Shown piece after piece: positions 52,580 to 61,697 of a stretch of 64,000 nt of DNA. The notes below the pieces were generated by a model that was not told the origin of the DNA, ran no database searches, and worked only from the letters and a program-made list of their open reading frames with translations. The DNA lies in assembly GCA_019752925.1 (NCBI GenBank), contig JAIELP010000006.1, positions 248,001 to 312,000 on the forward strand, in the 5' to 3' direction. Made by a program: the position numbers and the translations under genes. The number at the start of each line of letters is the position of its first letter. Positions within the stretch are counted from its first letter, which is position 1. Source of the DNA: a bacterium. GTDB lineage: Bacteria > Bdellovibrionota > Bdellovibrionia > Bdellovibrionales > Bdellovibrionaceae.

Positions 52580-54119
52580 TTTTGATCTGTCATTACATGC
52601 ATTTGAATTTTTAAAACAGGCTGGAGCTGAAACTGTGGTGGTTTGCGCAGGCGCCCGTAATGCTCCTATGGTTCTGGCGCTACAGAGTCAAAATTTTAAA
52701 ATTTTTAATTTTTTTGAAGAAAGAAGTGCGGCTTTTTTTGCTCTGGGTCTGATTAAAGCTACTGGAAAAGCCGTGGCGGTTATGACTACCTCAGGAACAG
52801 CAGTTGCTGAACTTTTGCCGGCAGCCATTGAAGCAAGTTATCAGAATTTACCTTTAATTTTGATAACGGCAGACCGTCCTAAAAGTTATCGTGGAACGGG
52901 CTCGCCGCAAACTATAGAGCAGGTCGGAATTTTTTCTCACTATGTTGAAAAAGTTTATGATCTGGATGTAACCACAAAAGATTTTCAGTTTGACTGGAGT
53001 CAAACCAAGCCAATTCAGCTGAATGTTTCATTTGATGAGCCTTTAATTGATAAAAGCAGCAACATAAAAGTTAATGTGAGCTTAGACCGACCGACGGCGG
53101 CCAATAATAAGCGCGAACATCATAAACAATTCCCACATCCTTTAATAGTTGTAGGTGAGTTGTCGCCCGAACACAAAGCTGCTGTAGTTGATTTTATAGT
53201 TAAAACTAAAGCTCCTGTTTATGCCGAGTCATTAAGTCAGATCAAAGAAGTTCCTGAAATTGAAACTTACATTATTCACTCTTCCGATCAGCTAGTTCGT
53301 CATATATTCAAACTTAAAATCTGCGAATCGGTTATCCGTATCGGCGGGGTTCCTACGTTAAGATTCTGGCGTGATTTAGAAGGCGAGTTTAAAAATCTGC
53401 CCGTGGCAAACTTCACTGATACTGAGTATTCGGGATTATCACGTCCGTCAAATATGCAGCCGATTAAAAACTTAATGACCGCAGACGAAGAGTTTCCGCT
53501 TTTAAAATTAATGCAGGTTAAGCAAATTGATGTAAATCTCGAACAGGAAAAAGAAAGTCTTTACGCCAAATATCCGCTGGGTGAGCAGCATTTTACGAAT
53601 AAGCTTTCCGCAATAGTAAAAGATGACCCGGTATATCTGGGAAATTCGCTTCCGATCAGAAATTGGGATCAGTTTGCCAAGTGTGAATCCAGTAAAGTAA
53701 ATGCTAACCGCGGTGCCAATGGAATTGACGGACAGATATCAACTTATCTGGGTTGGTCGGAGTTTGAAAAAGTGTCCTACTGCTATGTTGGCGATTTAAC
53801 AGCGATGTATGATCTGGCTTCCTTAGGTCTTAAACCACAATTAAATTCCCATAAACGTAATATCGTGGTTTTAAATAATTTCGGTGGGCAGATTTTTAGC
53901 CGTGTGTTTAAAAACAATGATTTTATAAATGCCCATCAGACTCAGTTTCATCATTGGGCGCAGATGTGGGGTTGGAATTATCTTCAGGTCACTAAGCTGG
54001 AAGATTTAGCTCAAATTAAAAACCTTACTGAAGCCTATAATGTAATTGAAATTATTCCGGACCAGCAACAAACCCAGAGCTTCTGGAATGAATGGGATCA
54101 AAGATGTCAGCAACTTTAG
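52572..54119 (+). CDS. menD: SEPHCHC synthase (MenD)
   Basis: MenD, a thiamine-diphosphate enzyme, joins isochorismate and 2-oxoglutarate in menaquinone synthesis. The N-terminal substrate block is VVCAGARNAPMVLAL (family form CPGSRSAPL), then MTTSGTAVAELLPAAIEA with the catalytic Glu region and ILITADRPKSYRGTGSPQTIEQ. The cofactor motif is YCYVGDLTAMYDLASL ... IVVLNNFGGQIFSR. I start at TTG 52572, which overlaps menF by 8 nt and has GGGG upstream; a longer frame to 52506 lies inside menF. The length is 515 residues. Confidence 0.92.
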   Translation: MTNFDLSLHAFEFLKQAGAETVVVCAGARNAPMVLALQSQNFKIFNFFEERSAAFFALGLIKATGKAVAVMTTSGTAVAELLPAAIEASYQNLPLILITADRPKSYRGTGSPQTIEQVGIFSHYVEKVYDLDVTTKDFQFDWSQTKPIQLNVSFDEPLIDKSSNIKVNVSLDRPTAANNKREHHKQFPHPLIVVGELSPEHKAAVVDFIVKTKAPVYAESLSQIKEVPEIETYIIHSSDQLVRHIFKLKICESVIRIGGVPTLRFWRDLEGEFKNLPVANFTDTEYSGLSRPSNMQPIKNLMTADEEFPLLKLMQVKQIDVNLEQEKESLYAKYPLGEQHFTNKLSAIVKDDPVYLGNSLPIRNWDQFAKCESSKVNANRGANGIDGQISTYLGWSEFEKVSYCYVGDLTAMYDLASLGLKPQLNSHKRNIVVLNNFGGQIFSRVFKNNDFINAHQTQFHHWAQMWGWNYLQVTKLEDLAQIKNLTEAYNVIEIIPDQQQTQSFWNEWDQRCQQL

Positions 54120-54844
54120 TTTATGCCATTCACGGATTTTTGGGCGAGTCTTCCGACTGGGGTCAAATTAAAAATGGTATTTTAAAAGAATACAAAGGTA
54201 ATCTCAATTTTATTACTGAGGATTTGTTCGCTAAAGATCAGCAGGGCATTCTCGATTTCGCTAAACAAGCCGATTCAATCATTAAAAAAATTAAATCTTT
54301 TGAAGGTTTCGCTGGAAAAAAAATTTTAGTGGGTTACTCGCTTGGTGGGCGCATAGCTTTACATATTTTACAGCAAAGTCCGGACCTATTTGACCATTTT
54401 GTTTTTCTATCAACTAATCCGGGTCTTAAAGCCGAAGCTGAAAATGAGCGTAAAAACAGAATTCTGCACGATGAGAAATGGTCGGAAAAAATCAGCCTAG
54501 AAAACTGGGATGAGTTTTTAAAGGAGTGGAACTCGCAGCCTGTGTTTTCGGGATCTGCTAGTGAGCCCACACGCGATCCTAGGAATTATGATTTACTAAA
54601 ACTTAAAGAATCTATGGTGAAGTGGTCTTTAGGAAAGCAAACTGATTTTTCCGATGTTCTGCAAATGTTTAATTACAAAGTAAGTTGGGTTGTGGGCGAC
54701 CGTGATGCTAAATACTGTGAAATTGCTGATAGTCTAAAAGCTAAAAACAGTATTAAAAATTACATAAAAGTGTCTGCTGGTCACCGCTTGTGGTTGGATA
54801 ACCCACAAGCGGTTGTGGATGTTATTTCAAAACTTTTTTATTAG
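54104..54844 (+). CDS. menH: SHCHC synthase (MenH), alpha/beta hydrolase fold
   Basis: MenH removes pyruvate from SEPHCHC to make SHCHC. The fold shows the oxyanion segment AIHGFLGESSDWG, the nucleophile elbow VGYSLGGRIALH and the final His in SAGHRLWLDNPQ. The assignment relies on its position after menD; by sequence alone it is a generic alpha/beta hydrolase. ATG 54104 is preferred over 54092 because GGGA lies before it. It overlaps menD by 16 nt. MenA, menB, menC and menE are not in this window. Confidence 0.85.
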   Translation: MSATLVYAIHGFLGESSDWGQIKNGILKEYKGNLNFITEDLFAKDQQGILDFAKQADSIIKKIKSFEGFAGKKILVGYSLGGRIALHILQQSPDLFDHFVFLSTNPGLKAEAENERKNRILHDEKWSEKISLENWDEFLKEWNSQPVFSGSASEPTRDPRNYDLLKLKESMVKWSLGKQTDFSDVLQMFNYKVSWVVGDRDAKYCEIADSLKAKNSIKNYIKVSAGHRLWLDNPQAVVDVISKLFY

Positions 54845-54867
54845 TAATATAAATTTAGAATTTTTAA

Positions 54868-55740
54868 TTATTTAACTGCTGGTGCGGTAGCTGCTAATAA
54901 AGCCGCAGAATTCTTTTGGATCCATTGTAAGTGTGCAGCTACATTTGTGAAGATACCAACGCCTATGCAGCTGCTAGGATCTGTACCGCGACTGTTGACA
55001 CCAACTTGAGTTAGCTTGCCGTCAGCAGACTTCACATAAGCTGGGCCGCCTGAGTCACCGTTACAAGAGCCTTTACCATTTTCTCTTAATTGAAGCTCCT
55101 TGCCTTCATTTACTAAAGCAATCACTTCAATTCCAGAAACTTGTCTTAAAGTGCCTGATGTATCTTTTAACGCAAAACGTGTTGCTTCTGTTTTGCCGAA
55201 ACCCGCTTGAGTTAACTGCATTTTAGCAGCAACCGGATTTGTTTGAAGTAAAGAAGGTAAGCGAGCTACTTTAACATTCGCTGGGGCTTCTTCGTTTAAT
55301 AATAAAAGTGCTATATCGTTCCAGGCACCTGTTCCGCCTGCAGAAGATAAGAACGCCTCATGTACGCGGCCTTTTGTGCCGAATCTTACAGTTTCTTTAG
55401 TCGCTTTTTTAACATCTTGAGTGAACACAACCATGATTGAGCGGATGTTAGAAGAAGAAGTATCTAAGCAGTGAGCTGCAGTTAAAACTATTTTTCTTGA
55501 AATTAAAGTACCTGAGCAGATACCTTCGCCATCGTCAGATTTAATAACTAACCCAACAACACCATTTTCTTTTTGGAAAGCATCGGTTGATGCTACGCCG
55601 TTAACGATGTTGCCAGCGAGCGTTTCGGATTCTGCAGAAGATTGTGCGTTTGTACTCTTTGCACAACTTGCTAATACTGACAACGAAGCTGCCAGAACTG
55701 TTAATTTTACTGCTTTTAATTTTAAATTTTGTGTCTTCAT
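54868..55740 (-). CDS. Trypsin-like serine protease (S1), lipoprotein
   Basis: The signal peptide ends in lipobox VLASC (Cys26), so the enzyme should be membrane-anchored. A short propeptide runs to the activation site N-IVNG (Ile45). The catalytic triad is His90 in LTAAHC, Asp142 in AWNDIALL and Ser230 in CNGDSGGP. Residues before the Ser (KGSCNGDS) have Asn instead of the Asp that marks trypsin specificity in some enzymes. Cys pairs suggest two disulphides. It converges with menH. Extracellular proteases of this type are common in bacterial predators. Confidence 0.92.
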   Translation of the reverse strand: MKTQNLKLKAVKLTVLAASLSVLASCAKSTNAQSSAESETLAGNIVNGVASTDAFQKENGVVGLVIKSDDGEGICSGTLISRKIVLTAAHCLDTSSSNIRSIMVVFTQDVKKATKETVRFGTKGRVHEAFLSSAGGTGAWNDIALLLLNEEAPANVKVARLPSLLQTNPVAAKMQLTQAGFGKTEATRFALKDTSGTLRQVSGIEVIALVNEGKELQLRENGKGSCNGDSGGPAYVKSADGKLTQVGVNSRGTDPSSCIGVGIFTNVAAHLQWIQKNSAALLAATAPAVK

Positions 55741-55832
55741 GACTTCCCCCGAAATCTGTTATGCAAGCCCCTCTTGCATGAGGGGTAATAAACAACTTCT
55801 CAGGAAAAAGTTCAAAACAAACAAAAATATGC

Positions 55833-55865
55833 GCTCCATAAGATTTTCTTATGGAGCTTTTTTGT
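55833..55865. terminator. Terminator-like hairpin
   Basis: An 11-bp stem GCTCCATAAGA / TCTTATGGAGC (55833-55843, 55847-55857) with a 3-nt loop is followed on the + strand by seven T. It lies between two minus-strand genes, so the strong T-run is on the strand without a gene. On the minus strand the hairpin is followed by a weaker ATATTTTTG. It may end transcription of the iminopeptidase gene or block antisense reading. Confidence 0.6.
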
Positions 55866-56821
55866 TAGTATTTTCTGAATTTATTGGTGGTTTCTATAAG
55901 CTTCGAGCGGATTCCAGCTTCACCGGCGGCGTGACCTGAATCTGCAATAATATGCAATTCTGCCTCTGGAAAGGCTCTGTGTAAGTCCCAAGCGCTACGT
56001 ACCGGGCAGACCACATCGTAACGACCTTGAACAATAGTTGTAGGGATGTTTTTTATCTTTGAAATATTTTCAATAAGGTAATTGTTGGTATTAAAAAAAG
56101 CATTGTTCATGAAGTAATGACACTCAATACGAGCAAACTGGAGGGCGTAAATAGGGTCTTCAAACTCATCAATAGCTTTCATATCTACGATTAAACGCGA
56201 AGTGGCGGCTTCCCATTTACTCCAGATTTTTGCGGCCTCTAATCTTACGCTGGCATCAGCATGAGTGAGTCTTTTGTAGTAAGCAGATACGAAATCATGG
56301 CGCTCTTCTGCAGGAATATGATTGTAATAAGACTCCCAGATATCGGGAAAAATTTCAGAAGCACCAAATTGATAGAACCATTTAATTTCAGATGGGCGGC
56401 ATAGGAAGATACCTCTGAGAATAAGTGCCTTTACGCGTTCGGGATGGGTTTCAGCATAAGCTAAAGCTAAAGTTGATCCCCAGCTACCGCCAAACACAAG
56501 CCAGTCTTTAATATCCAGATGCTCGCGGATGGTTTCAATGTCTTTGATTAAATCCCAAGTGGTATTTTCTTTTAATTCGGCAGCGGGAGTTGATTTGCCA
56601 GCGCCACGTTGATCAAACAAAATAATACGGTAATGATTTGGATCAAAAAATCTGCGGTGGTCCGTGCTAACGCCGCCGCCGGGGCCGCCGTGCAAAAATA
56701 CAACGGGGCGTCCTTTGGGATTTCCACATTGCTCAACATAAAGAGTATGAAGATCCGAAACTTTTAAGAACTCAGTTTTGAAGGCTTCGACTTCGGGGTA
56801 AAATGGGATTAAGTTTTCCAT
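55865..56821 (-). CDS. pip: Proline iminopeptidase
   Basis: This S33-family alpha/beta hydrolase removes N-terminal proline from peptides. The oxyanion loop is VFLHGGPGGGVS (44-50), the nucleophile elbow FGGSWGSTLAL with Ser113, and the final His in IADSGHAAGE. Other family marks are FDQRGAGKSTP and the cap segment RGIFLCRPSEIKWFYQFGAS. The length of 318 residues is typical. The gene overlaps the adenosine deaminase gene by 13 nt. It likely finishes peptide breakdown in the cytoplasm. Confidence 0.94.
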   Translation of the reverse strand: MENLIPFYPEVEAFKTEFLKVSDLHTLYVEQCGNPKGRPVVFLHGGPGGGVSTDHRRFFDPNHYRIILFDQRGAGKSTPAAELKENTTWDLIKDIETIREHLDIKDWLVFGGSWGSTLALAYAETHPERVKALILRGIFLCRPSEIKWFYQFGASEIFPDIWESYYNHIPAEERHDFVSAYYKRLTHADASVRLEAAKIWSKWEAATSRLIVDMKAIDEFEDPIYALQFARIECHYFMNNAFFNTNNYLIENISKIKNIPTTIVQGRYDVVCPVRSAWDLHRAFPEAELHIIADSGHAAGEAGIRSKLIETTNKFRKY

Positions 56822-57828
56822 ACTCTTGCTTTGGCCTGTTCTGAAATAAATGAATGTTTGTAAGCGGTCTCGTTACATTTTTTAAAATCTTCAATACTGA
56901 AATTCTGATACTGATGTGCCAGATAATAATCATCAGATAATGTTGATGCAAACATACCAGGGTCATCTGAGTTGATGGTTAGCGGCACACCTTTATCGAA
57001 CAGGCGTCGCAGTGGATGATTCTGATAAGTGCTGAAGGCCTGTGTTAAATAATTACTGTAAGGGCAAACTTCTAATGGGATGTCGTTTTTAATCAGCATG
57101 GCCATTAACTCTTCGTCATGAATTGACTGTACACCGTGACCGATACGCTCTGCGCCTAAAATTTCAATGGAATCTTTAATCCATTGAGAAGCATCTTTGT
57201 TAGGGGCTTCGCCTGAGTGAATTGTTACATATAAGCCTGCATTACGTAAGCGACTAAAGTAAGGCGCAAATTTTTTAGGCTCGAAGCCCTCTTCGTTGTC
57301 TGCTAAATCCACAGCTAAGAATGAATTTTTATTTTCAATTGCAAATTGGGTCACGCGTTCCACTTTTTCAAGTGGAAGAATTCTCTGTAAAATGCAAATA
57401 AGTCCGGCGGCAATCGGCATTTGTTTTTCAGCGCGCTTAATACCACGTAAAAATGCCTGATGAATTTTTTCGTAAGTTAAACTTGTATGCCCATCCGCTA
57501 TAAAAGTAGGAGCATATCTTAACTCTAAAATGCGAACGCCGTCGTTAAACGCATCTTCGCACACTTCAAATGCGAGGCGTTCTAAAATTTCTTCACTGGC
57601 TAAAACTTTTTGCGCGATTAAAAATTTATTTAAAACTGCTTCTAGGTTAACCATAGGTTCAGTCACTAAAAAGTGTTTTTGCTGAAGTTCTGGATTTTTG
57701 GGAAAATCCAATTTCAATGTGGTGGCAATTTCCAGAAGTGTGCTCCAGCGCATAGAGCAGTCCAAATGGCGATGCAGATCAATTTTAGGTAAAAGGCGGA
57801 TTTCTTGTAGAGATAATTTATTTTGCAT
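56809..57828 (-). CDS. add: Adenosine deaminase
   Basis: Adenosine deaminase hydrolyses adenosine to inosine in purine salvage. The motifs are in order: zinc ligands in LPKIDLHRHLDCS, the substrate site TIHSGEAPN with the catalytic Glu, ERIGHGVQSIHDEELM with a His, and SDDPGMFAS with the zinc-binding Asp. Some members of this family act on 6-aminodeoxyfutalosine, but a menaquinone route via menF/menD is present here, so that role is unlikely. AGGA lies about 14 nt before the ATG, rather far. Overlaps pip. Confidence 0.92.
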   Translation of the reverse strand: MQNKLSLQEIRLLPKIDLHRHLDCSMRWSTLLEIATTLKLDFPKNPELQQKHFLVTEPMVNLEAVLNKFLIAQKVLASEEILERLAFEVCEDAFNDGVRILELRYAPTFIADGHTSLTYEKIHQAFLRGIKRAEKQMPIAAGLICILQRILPLEKVERVTQFAIENKNSFLAVDLADNEEGFEPKKFAPYFSRLRNAGLYVTIHSGEAPNKDASQWIKDSIEILGAERIGHGVQSIHDEELMAMLIKNDIPLEVCPYSNYLTQAFSTYQNHPLRRLFDKGVPLTINSDDPGMFASTLSDDYYLAHQYQNFSIEDFKKCNETAYKHSFISEQAKARVWKT

Positions 57829-57954
57829 TAAAAATGAGTTTGTTCCTGTATTAGGCCATCAGCAACAGTTTTTTAGGTCTGAATGCAGAGTGAGATTGGG
57901 CTTTTTCACCTAATTTTAATTGTATAGCTGTGTCAGTTGTCATAAAAATTACTC

Positions 57955-59982
57955 ATGACACAAATTAAGCCTCTTTCAATCAAAGTAAAGTTAGCCGGTC
58001 ACCAAAACAAAAAACCTCAATTTGCAGTTCCTGTTAAATTACAGGACGGAAGCGAATTAAAAGCTGCAGATCCTAAAGCCACGCGGGCCTTAGTTGCGTT
58101 GATGGATATGTACGCTGTTTTAGGTGGAGCCGCTTGTCATTACGGCGGGCCTGCAGCGCTTGCAGAGTTGATGTCAGCACTCCACGCGATTATTTTTAAT
58201 GCAGCCGAAAAGCAAAATAAAAACTGGTATGAATTAGCCCACATCATTAACGATGCTGGCCACTGTGAAAATGGTCTATATGCACTTAAAGCCAATTACG
58301 GAATGGCAGGGCTTGAATTAAATTCTCTTAAAAAATTCCGTTCTATCGAAAGCGGCTTAACCGGCCACGGTGAAGTTCATTGTTTTGAGCAAGGTGTTTA
58401 CCTGAGTAATGGTCCTTTAGGTTCAGCGTTTCCACAGTCGCAGGGTTTGGCTTTGGCTGACAAATTGGCTGGCGTTAACGATCGTACAACTTTCTGTGTG
58501 TTATCGGATGGTGCGGCTATGGAAGGTGAAGCTAAAGAGGCAATGGCAGCCGTTGCTGGTTTGGCTAAAAAAGACCAAATGGCTCCGTACGTTTTAATTA
58601 TCACAGATAACAACACAAAATTAACAGGCCGTATTGATCAAGATGCGTTCTCAATGAACCCAACTTTTAGTTCGCTTGAAGCTTTGGGCTGGAATTTAAT
58701 TAAGCTCGAAAACGGAAATGATCTGCAGGCTTGTGTTAAAACTTTAGAGGCGGCTATTGAGGCGGCTCACAAAAACCCACAGCAACCTGTAGCTGTTTGG
58801 GCTAAAACTATTAAAGGTATCGGTACTAAAAAAACGGCTGATTCAGCCAGCGGAGGGCACGGCTTTCCTTGTAAATCACCAACTGAGTTGCCGGAATTTT
58901 TAAAAGAAATTTATTCGGGTTCAGAGGTTCCGGCTCTATTTAATACTTGGATTGAAGATCTACTTAATTTAGAAAAACAAATAAAAGCCAATGCTAAGCC
59001 CGATACCGGGGAAAAAATTCAAGTCGGTATTTCTAAAGCTATGTCGAATGCTTTTAAAAAAGGTTTACCGGTTTTATCAGTTACTTCGGATTTACCGGGC
59101 TCAACAGGAGTTGCTGGTTTCCGTAAAGAATTCCCTCAAGCTTCTATTGACGTAGGTGTTGCAGAAAGTAATATGATTTCGGTTGCGGCCGGTTTATCAA
59201 AGCAAGGCTATATTCCTGTAGTTGATACATTCGCACAATTTGGTGTTACTAAAGGCGCATTACCAATCACCATGGCCATGTTATCAGAAGCACCTATCAT
59301 TGGCGTATTCTCTCACACAGGCTTTCAGGATGCGGCGGACGGAGCCTCTCATCAGGCTTTAAGTTATATGTCTATGTTAGCTACTATTCCGGGTGTAGAT
59401 TTATACTCTCTTTGTTCAAGCGAAGAAGCTGAAGTATTAATGACTCAAGTTGTTGAAAAATTTGCGGCCGATAAAACTGCGGGTAAAAAACCTCACTCTT
59501 CCATTTTCTTTTTAGGTCGTGAAAACTTCCCTAAAACATTCAAAACCGATGAAAATAAAATCACTTATAAAGCCTATGAGCCTCAGGTATTAAAAGATAA
59601 CTCTGTAAATGGTAAGAACGTCCTGTTGTTAACAACAGGATCTTTAATAGGTGAAGCTTTGCAAGCAAGCGATAAATTGAAAGCTAAAAATATTGGTTCA
59701 ATTGTTGTGAATCAAAATTGTCTGAATAAAATTGAATTAGCTTCGTTAAAACCTTTACTTCAAAAATGTGAAGGCCGTATGGTTACCGCTGAAGATCATC
59801 AAGTGCTTTTAGGTTTCGGAAGTTTTGTAACGCATCAGTTAGTTCAAAGCTCTGTGCAGGTTAAAGTAAAATCTTTAGGTGTACACGGTGAGTTTGGGCA
59901 AAGTGCATACAATGCTATTGAATTGTATCGCAAGCACGGTGTTGACTCAGACTCTATGGTGAAAGCTGCTGAGTCGCTTTAG
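57955..59982 (+). CDS. tkt: Transketolase
   Basis: Transketolase moves two-carbon units between sugar phosphates with thiamine diphosphate and yields erythrose-4-phosphate, a precursor of DAHP. The N-terminal part binds the cofactor: SGLTGHGEVH, GPLGSAFPQSQGLALADK, LSDGAAMEGEAKEAM and LIITDNNTKLTGRID. The pyrimidine part includes VTSDLPGSTGV and DVGVAESNMISVAAGL. The C-terminal domain contains VLLLTTGSLIGEAL. The length of 675 residues is standard, but the N-terminal 50 residues and the motif spelling are divergent from the common enterobacterial type. It converges with a membrane protein gene. Confidence 0.94.
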   Translation: MTQIKPLSIKVKLAGHQNKKPQFAVPVKLQDGSELKAADPKATRALVALMDMYAVLGGAACHYGGPAALAELMSALHAIIFNAAEKQNKNWYELAHIINDAGHCENGLYALKANYGMAGLELNSLKKFRSIESGLTGHGEVHCFEQGVYLSNGPLGSAFPQSQGLALADKLAGVNDRTTFCVLSDGAAMEGEAKEAMAAVAGLAKKDQMAPYVLIITDNNTKLTGRIDQDAFSMNPTFSSLEALGWNLIKLENGNDLQACVKTLEAAIEAAHKNPQQPVAVWAKTIKGIGTKKTADSASGGHGFPCKSPTELPEFLKEIYSGSEVPALFNTWIEDLLNLEKQIKANAKPDTGEKIQVGISKAMSNAFKKGLPVLSVTSDLPGSTGVAGFRKEFPQASIDVGVAESNMISVAAGLSKQGYIPVVDTFAQFGVTKGALPITMAMLSEAPIIGVFSHTGFQDAADGASHQALSYMSMLATIPGVDLYSLCSSEEAEVLMTQVVEKFAADKTAGKKPHSSIFFLGRENFPKTFKTDENKITYKAYEPQVLKDNSVNGKNVLLLTTGSLIGEALQASDKLKAKNIGSIVVNQNCLNKIELASLKPLLQKCEGRMVTAEDHQVLLGFGSFVTHQLVQSSVQVKVKSLGVHGEFGQSAYNAIELYRKHGVDSDSMVKAAESL

Positions 59983-59984
59983 AT

Positions 59985-61154
59985 TTATGAAGCAAATAAG
60001 CTTCTGCAACTGCGGATCATTGGTTGTTTACGAAAAGGAGAGGTTAGACTTTTGTTGATAAAGATTTCAAAGGTTTCAACTTTTTTATATATTTTTCCGA
60101 CTATTTCATTTGTTTCTAAAAAGTTGATAATATGTTTTGCATTAGCCAGAGCAATAAGTCCCAAACTTCCGTGAACCACATAGCTGATAATAGGTACAGA
60201 GCCATAAACTTCAGGTTGTAAAACCATGCTTATAGTAGCCAATTGACACATAATTATACCACGAGTATCGCCTATTCGTTTCATCATATATTTCGCTACT
60301 GGATTTTTTTCTTCTTTAATAACTGCCATGAGTTCTGTCCATGCAAAGCTGGTCAACGTGGATAGTGTTGCAATTTTGGCGGCGGTTAGCCAGAAAGGCG
60401 TAGACATCACAGCTTCAGAAATATGATCGAGAGATAAAAGTCCTGTGCGTATGGACTGTACTCCAAGCCCAAAAAGCATATTAGCAGTAAACTGACTGGT
60501 AAGGGTTTTTATAGTAGTGAATTTTTCATTTACAATAAATTTATCAAATACATTAATCAATTTGGTTTTCAGTGGCTTGGTCATCTTAGACCAGAGATCG
60601 CGATCTAAACCGAAAGTAGCCGCCATTACCAGGTTCATCAGAATCATACTGGTTTTTTGATGAATATCGAATGAGGCCGCATGCAGCCAGATATAAGTAT
60701 CAACGCCGAAAGTAATTGTAACCACCGCCAGGCCTATGCGGTCGCCGGTTAAAGTGTTTTTGGCGTTTTGATAGTAATTTTTAAATCCATTGGCTAATTT
60801 CTCTTTAGTGCTGGCTAGTTTTCCCAGAGGAATTATGCGTAAAAGCCTTTTGTCGCTGGGTTTTGAAGTGGCATCCGCTACAGCATCTAATACGGATTCC
60901 TGGTCGGTGCTGACCATGACATCCATATTTTGTGTGTTTGAGCTTTCGAGTATTTCCTTAATTTTTTGGGTTGAGCCTTCTGCGTATTCGGTAGAAGTTA
61001 TAATAACTTCTTTACCTTCAGCTAAGGGGGCCTTCATTACTAGTTGCGGGGGGGCTTCGTTGTAGCTGGATTCAGGCCGTTCTTGACCAAAGCTCAACTG
61101 AGCAGCCAATAAGGGGAGAAATAGCAGGATTTTAGCAAAACAACTGGAACTCAC
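59985..61154 (-). CDS. Exported or membrane protein of unknown function
   Basis: With the GTG start at 61154, preceded by AAGAGGTG, the protein begins with a signal peptide (CFAKILLFLPLLAAQLSFGQ). The next 90 residues are soluble. Residues about 130-360 hold five or six hydrophobic helices (LAVVTITFGVDTYIWLHA, MILMNLVMAATFGL, FTANMLFGLGVQ, LTAAKIATLSTLTSFAW, ISYVVHGSLGLIALA). The C-terminal tail is basic. No family recognised. The ribosome site is inside a stem-loop (61160-61185), so expression may be controlled at translation. A TTG further upstream (61172) is inside the hairpin. Confidence 0.72.
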   Translation of the reverse strand: MSSSCFAKILLFLPLLAAQLSFGQERPESSYNEAPPQLVMKAPLAEGKEVIITSTEYAEGSTQKIKEILESSNTQNMDVMVSTDQESVLDAVADATSKPSDKRLLRIIPLGKLASTKEKLANGFKNYYQNAKNTLTGDRIGLAVVTITFGVDTYIWLHAASFDIHQKTSMILMNLVMAATFGLDRDLWSKMTKPLKTKLINVFDKFIVNEKFTTIKTLTSQFTANMLFGLGVQSIRTGLLSLDHISEAVMSTPFWLTAAKIATLSTLTSFAWTELMAVIKEEKNPVAKYMMKRIGDTRGIIMCQLATISMVLQPEVYGSVPIISYVVHGSLGLIALANAKHIINFLETNEIVGKIYKKVETFEIFINKSLTSPFRKQPMIRSCRSLFAS

Positions 61155-61159
61155 GTGAA

Positions 61160-61185
61160 CACCTCTTGCCAACCGGTAAGAGGTG
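61160..61185 (-). promoter_or_regulatory. Hairpin sequestering the ribosome-binding site
   Basis: On the minus strand CACCTCTTACC pairs with GGCAAGAGGTG across a 4-nt GGTT loop (one A-C mismatch in 11). The 3' arm contains AAGAGGTG, the probable Shine-Dalgarno for the GTG start at 61154. In the folded state the ribosome site would be masked. Confidence 0.55.
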
Positions 61186-61279
61186 CACTTTTTATTCCAT
61201 ACTGATATTGATTTTAAGTGCTTGAGAGCTGTCTAACTTTGAGACAGTGTCTTTGAGGGGCAGCAATTTACTTCAAAAT

Positions 61280-61594
61280 TTAGCGGCTACCTGATACTGC
61301 ATTAAAGTTATAATTTTCTAAATCTCTTAACATGTTTTCTCTGCAATTATCAGGATCTTTTACCTTGCCACAATAGTAGTCGTGATCAACATTTTTTGTA
61401 AGACATGTTTTTGTAGCTTCGGAACTTGATTTATAGGCTTTATGACCTGCAGTGCCTACTAGGTACTTGTAACTGATCCACTCTGCAAGAAGACCCTTTT
61501 CCACACTACAAGGGTCTGAAATCTCTTCTTGAGCAAAGGTTTGAGAGCTAAAAAAAACAGTAAAAATAGATAACATAATCAAAATATATTTCAT
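61280..61594 (-). CDS. Small exported Cys-containing protein
   Basis: AGGAG with 7-nt spacing precedes the ATG. A signal peptide (MKYILIMLSIFTVFFSSQTFAQ) leads a mature chain of about 82 residues with four Cys (SDPCSVE, KTCLTKN, YYCGKVK, DNCRENM), suggesting two disulphides. The body is helical, with a Lys/Ser/Tyr-rich middle (KAYKSSSEATKTC). No family recognised. The intergenic region upstream to 61697 (103 bp) is AT-rich and shows no other gene. Confidence 0.78.
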   Translation of the reverse strand: MKYILIMLSIFTVFFSSQTFAQEEISDPCSVEKGLLAEWISYKYLVGTAGHKAYKSSSEATKTCLTKNVDHDYYCGKVKDPDNCRENMLRDLENYNFNAVSGSR

Positions 61595-61697
61595 ATCAAA
61601 ACTCCTATCATTTTTAATACTGACTTATCGGTCAATTTCAACAAAACTTTATTTTTTGTTTTTTGTACTAATTTGAAACATAAGTGTTGCAACAAAT

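Noticed and set aside
55323..55340. Further copy of the GGCAC palindrome
   Set aside because: It is inside the protease coding sequence and matches only partly, so it is probably chance.
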